NCBI GenBank assembly: GCA_913040875.1
Contig: CAJWHX010000002.1
Span: 1 to 30,366, forward strand
Length of the DNA stretch: 30,366 nucleotides
Direction: 5' to 3'
Source: an uncultured Pseudomonadota bacterium
GTDB taxonomy: Bacteria; Myxococcota; UBA796
This document shows positions 27,166 through 30,366 of the stretch, in pieces. Each line of letters opens with the position of its first letter. The first letter of the stretch is position 1. Under the pieces are notes generated by a model. That model did not search any database and was not told the DNA's origin. It was given only the letters and a program-made list of their open reading frames with translations. Made by a program: the position numbers and the translations under genes.

Positions 27166-27287
27166 GGTATTGAAGATTCCTTGTGTGGGTATGTTGCTGC
27201 TGACAAAATCTGTCCGAACGCGGTCCTATTTATGGTGGTGATCAGGTTGTTGTGCTATGGTAATCAAGCAATTTATGGGATGAATGT

Positions 27288-28646
27288 ATGTCATGGACGT
27301 TGTCTTTTCAAGATGGAACATTGTTGATTGAGGGCGCTAGAATCAGTGATTTGCCCGCCGGATTTAGATGGGATGAAAGGCTCAATAGGCTTAGAGGGCC
27401 TGCGCATTTATACGGAGAGGTGATCTATCGAGCGATTGACTCTAAGATAGAATACATCGACAATGCCTGTGGGTGGAAGGCATTAGAGGCGCCAGAAGGT
27501 ACCCAACGGCAACCGAGACAATATCAATATGAAGCGGTTCAAGCCTGGATAGCCAACAAGAGACGTGGGATAGTGTGCTTGCCGACAGGTTCCGGAAAAA
27601 CATTTGTAGCTGAAATGTGCATTAAAAGAACCAAGCGTCCCACATTGGTTGTTGCACCGACATTGGATTTGGTTGGTCAGTGGTATGATCGGTTGAAGAC
27701 CGTATTTCAACAAGACGTTGGCATCTTGGGCGGAGGTCACCATGAGATACTGCCACTCACAGTGACCACTTATGATTCAGCGCATTTATACTTGGCACAG
27801 TATGGTGCTCGTTTTTGTTGTCTGATTTTTGATGAGGTGCATCATTTGCCCGCACCGGCCTATTTGGAGGCTACCAAAGGATCCCTTGCTCCATTTAGGT
27901 TGGGGTTAACGGCGACCTTAGAGCGGGAAGATGGGCGTGAGTCACTGCTTGAACCATTGGTCGGACCGATTGTGTATCGCAAAGAGATCACAGAATTGTC
28001 GGGTAGTTTTCTGGCGGATTATGAAACGGAAACGATCATGGTACCGTTGACAGAAGCAGAGCGTCATCAATATGATGCTCATCGGAAGGCTTACAGCGAG
28101 TTCATCGAGAAGAAAAAGATATCGATGCACGGTGGTGGTTGGACCAATTTCATCAAAGTCGCAGCACGATCAAAAGAAGGTAGAGCGGCCTTCTTAGGCC
28201 ATAGACAGGCGAAGATGATAGCGCAGGGAGCGACGGGTAAAATAGAAATGGTGGATCGATTGTTACAACGACATCGGGGACAGAGAATGATCATTTTTAC
28301 GAATGACAATTTGACGGCCTATCAGATCTCTTCTTTATTTTTGATTCCGTGTATCACTCATCAAACCAAGATCAAAGAACGTCGTCATCTAATAGGCAAA
28401 TTTACAGATGGTTCACTTCCTGTTCTGGTCACTTCAAGGGTGCTTAATGAAGGTGTGGATTTACCATCTGCAGAGGTCGCCATCGTAATGTCGGGAACAG
28501 GTACAGTTCGAGAGCATGTTCAGCGATTGGGCAGAATATTACGTCCGTCGGAGGGAAAGCAGGCGATCTTGTATGAACTGGTAGCCCAGGATACGGCTGA
28601 AGAATATACCAGTCGAAGACGTCGGAGACATGATGCTTACAAATGA
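27288..28646 (+). CDS. XPB-type superfamily 2 DNA helicase
   Basis: 452 aa. An N-terminal damage-recognition-like domain (about 1-70) precedes two RecA-like domains. Motifs: RQYQYEAVQAW (Q-like), Walker A LPTGSGKT (98-105), DEVHH (182-186), LTAT (207-210), the RED motif (Arg213-Asp215) typical of XPB, and motif VI QRLGRILRP (412-420). A thumb-like insert lies around residues 255-300. XPB translocates on double-stranded DNA with 3'-5' polarity and opens DNA in nucleotide excision repair and transcription initiation; bacterial and archaeal forms pair with the nuclease Bax1. GGGA lies seven bases before the ATG. The 3' end overlaps the DUF790 gene by 14 bases, supporting a helicase-partner complex. 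Confidence 0.95.
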   Translation: MSWTLSFQDGTLLIEGARISDLPAGFRWDERLNRLRGPAHLYGEVIYRAIDSKIEYIDNACGWKALEAPEGTQRQPRQYQYEAVQAWIANKRRGIVCLPTGSGKTFVAEMCIKRTKRPTLVVAPTLDLVGQWYDRLKTVFQQDVGILGGGHHEILPLTVTTYDSAHLYLAQYGARFCCLIFDEVHHLPAPAYLEATKGSLAPFRLGLTATLEREDGRESLLEPLVGPIVYRKEITELSGSFLADYETETIMVPLTEAERHQYDAHRKAYSEFIEKKKISMHGGGWTNFIKVAARSKEGRAAFLGHRQAKMIAQGATGKIEMVDRLLQRHRGQRMIIFTNDNLTAYQISSLFLIPCITHQTKIKERRHLIGKFTDGSLPVLVTSRVLNEGVDLPSAEVAIVMSGTGTVREHVQRLGRILRPSEGKQAILYELVAQDTAEEYTSRRRRRHDAYK

Positions 28647-29862
28647 TTTGCTGGAAGTAAAAGTATCGGGACGCGTATTGGAGCCAAAATTATTGTCTCT
28701 TCGCAGCGCACTACAGCTCGATCGTGCTGAGATATTGCTTCAGATGTTTACAGCTCATCAAGGGAAGCCTTTGGGAGAATTAAATGCTGATATTCAAGGG
28801 ATCACTGCATTAGAGGTCAATCACAAGATTTGGAAAGGATTGGCGAAGGTGCTGATTGATAACAGTACTTTTGAACCGCCCATATTGGAACATCATCCAG
28901 ATTTGTCACCCAGTGAACTTCGGGAACGGGTCTTTGTTCGATCTGCTGAATTGGGCTTGGCCACCCAAAACCCGAGTTTTGGTCGTCAAAGTAAAGAGAT
29001 GATTTTAGAGTCTATAGCCAGTGAGTTGAACGAGTCTGTAGACAATGTGCTGTCTTTTCTATATGCAGATCACAAAGACATGCATCGTTTGACCAAACTT
29101 CCACAAGCCAAAACAGCAGTGGACGTATTGCATCGATACAACTTGGTTCTATGTCAGTCTCTTTTATTGTATGCCAAAAGTATTAGAGTTGTTTTACACA
29201 AACCCACGAGCAAGTGGCTTGACATGCTCTTTCGCCGAGTAAAGTTCTATCGCTTGCTATTTCGAGTTTGGAAATATGAGGACCGAGTAGAGTTGCTGAT
29301 TGATGGTCCACAAAGTTTATTGTCTCAATCCAGTCGATACGGGATGCAATTTGCGATGTTTTTGCCTTTGCTACCTTTATTCAACGGTCAGTGGCAGTTA
29401 GATGCAACATTATTGTGGGGGAAGAAGCGAAAAAGTGAGAAAAGCATGCGATTGACTCATGCGACCGGTCTTCAGAGTCACTATCAGCTGAAAGGCCTTT
29501 GGAAGTCGAATACCGAAGAGATGTTTGAGCAGCGCTTTGCTGAAAAAGATTGGGGATGGACATTGAGTGATGGGGAGGTGCTGTATCTGGGTGAGCAGCA
29601 AGTGATGGTTCCCAATTACAAGTTGACATCTCAAGAAGATTCATCTCGAGAAGCTTACCTGAATGTGATTGGATTTTGGAGAAAGAAACAGGTCTTGGCA
29701 ATGATGGACGCAGCTCCAAACAATGTGATTTTTGCTGTGTCTAAAAGATATGCCGGTGCGACAGAATCCTTGCCTAAACGTGTTCAGAATCGAGTTATAC
29801 TGTTTGCTGAAGTGATTCCCATTAAAAGTGTGTTGGAATTGCTTATGAAAATAAAGTATTGA
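28633..29862 (+). CDS. DUF790 / Bax1-like protein, probable XPB partner with altered nuclease site
   Basis: 409 aa from the ATG at 28633 (GGAG five bases upstream; an ATG at 28630 is too close to it). The N-terminal half resembles the Bax1 domain that contacts XPB, and the C-terminal region is the nuclease-like part (EEMFEQRFAEKDWGW, VMVPNYKL, AYLNVIGFW). As I remember the family, the last two blocks normally read VPDF and VEIVGFW, where Asp and Glu bind the catalytic metal. Here both positions are Asn (Asn328, bases 29614-29616; Asn344, bases 29662-29664). The protein may therefore bind XPB and DNA without cutting. It is translationally coupled to the helicase by overlap. Family call is firm from context and the GFW block; inactivity is inference. 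Confidence 0.85.
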   Translation: MLTNDLLEVKVSGRVLEPKLLSLRSALQLDRAEILLQMFTAHQGKPLGELNADIQGITALEVNHKIWKGLAKVLIDNSTFEPPILEHHPDLSPSELRERVFVRSAELGLATQNPSFGRQSKEMILESIASELNESVDNVLSFLYADHKDMHRLTKLPQAKTAVDVLHRYNLVLCQSLLLYAKSIRVVLHKPTSKWLDMLFRRVKFYRLLFRVWKYEDRVELLIDGPQSLLSQSSRYGMQFAMFLPLLPLFNGQWQLDATLLWGKKRKSEKSMRLTHATGLQSHYQLKGLWKSNTEEMFEQRFAEKDWGWTLSDGEVLYLGEQQVMVPNYKLTSQEDSSREAYLNVIGFWRKKQVLAMMDAAPNNVIFAVSKRYAGATESLPKRVQNRVILFAEVIPIKSVLELLMKIKY

Positions 29863-29879
29863 AAAACAGTAGGTTAAAT

Positions 29880-30366
29880 ATGTATGCGATCATAGCTAGT
29901 GCAATTTTTATGGCATGTCAATCAGAACAACCAATCGAACAACCAACAGTTGCGCCCAAACCAGAAGTGGTAGAAGAGGTGTTTGAAGAACCAGAAAAAC
30001 TCAATCATCAACCCCATGTAGTGTCCCTCAATTTCACCCAAGACTCATACATGTACTCCGATACGATTGAAGTAGAGTACGAAACCTTTGATCCGGATGG
30101 AGATTCGACTCGGGAAGAAGTATTTTGGGCGATAAATGGGAAAGACTTGATATCTGAAAAAGGTCGATCATTACGACGTAAAAATATAAAGAAAGGTGAT
30201 GAGATAGTCGTGACGTTGGTGGTTAAAGATGGAGTGCTGGAAAATCAGCAATCAGTAAAAACCGTTGTGGACAATGCCCCTCCACAATGGTTGAAAGACC
30301 CTAGAAACCTAACAAAAGTTGATGGATATACCGTGGAGGCTTTTGATCCGGATGGTGATCCTGTCA
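29880..30366 (+). CDS. Lipoprotein with Ig/cadherin-like DPDGD repeats (3' end off window)
   Basis: The frame is open from the ATG at 29880 to the end of the window (162 codons seen). The N-terminus MYAIIASAIFMACQSEQ ends in a lipobox (MAC, Cys13), followed by a Pro/Glu-rich linker (EQPTVAPKPEVVEEVFEEPE). The rest is beta-rich, with two TFDPDGD / AFDPDGD motifs at the same point of consecutive units, as in calcium-binding Ig-like or cadherin-like surface domains. It starts 17 bases after the DUF790 stop, with AGG as a weak binding site, so it may be read through from the helicase operon. Function unknown; probably surface or periplasmic. Confidence 0.75.
   Translation, partial: MYAIIASAIFMACQSEQPIEQPTVAPKPEVVEEVFEEPEKLNHQPHVVSLNFTQDSYMYSDTIEVEYETFDPDGDSTREEVFWAINGKDLISEKGRSLRRKNIKKGDEIVVTLVVKDGVLENQQSVKTVVDNAPPQWLKDPRNLTKVDGYTVEAFDPDGDPV

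Noticed and set aside
27200..27222. Short inverted repeat GACAAAATCTGTC between peptidase and helicase genes
   Set aside because: Only four-base arms are perfect; likely chance, and no consistent promoter elements were found around it.

Overview
The window looks like a piece of a Gram-negative bacterial chromosome of moderate GC (mid-forties percent by eye). The gene content is lipoproteins, an outer-membrane beta-barrel protein, gliding-type (Gld-like) ABC modules, very large Ser/Thr kinases with ATPase and TPR domains, and a bacterial XPB helicase with a Bax1-like partner. This mix fits Myxococcota or another former deltaproteobacterial lineage best, but that is an inference from gene families. 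The first ~330 bases do not fit: they encode an AT-rich (about 33% GC by hand count) C-terminal piece of release factor 1 that stops abruptly where a radical SAM/SPASM gene fragment begins. This is probably a chimeric contig end.

Layout. 330-4575 (+): C-terminal part of a radical SAM/SPASM protein, then an ABC-2 permease, a GldG-like protein and a DUF4340 protein, joined by an 18-base gap and ATGA overlaps. 4664-6682 (+): a secreted protein with a long cationic, repetitive tail and a C-terminal beta-barrel, then ruvX. 6695-20571 (-): a compact run read from right to left, consisting of four consecutive kinase-(ATPase)-TPR proteins (1134, 987, 1133 and 752 aa), a TerB-like protein and, after 66 bases, a lipoprotein with a carboxypeptidase-regulatory-like domain. 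20897-21655 (+): a PP2C phosphatase divergent from the kinase run. 21677-27165 (-): M14 carboxypeptidase, then ABC ATPase, ABC-2 permease, GldG-like and DUF4340, i.e. a second and complete Gld-like module. 27288-29862 (+): XPB-type helicase overlapping a DUF790/Bax1-like gene. 29880-end (+): a lipoprotein that runs off the window.

How the genes may work together. The four kinases, the opposing phosphatase and the TerB-like protein form a self-contained phospho-signalling island, flanked by two paralogous Gld-like transporter modules. This is the best candidate for an undescribed system. The kinase catalytic motifs are largely kept in all four proteins, but the P-loop or Walker B motifs of the attached ATPase domains decay to different degrees. 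The DUF790/Bax1-like protein appears to lack the acidic residues expected of an active nuclease. No tRNA, rRNA, CRISPR array or insertion sequence was seen.
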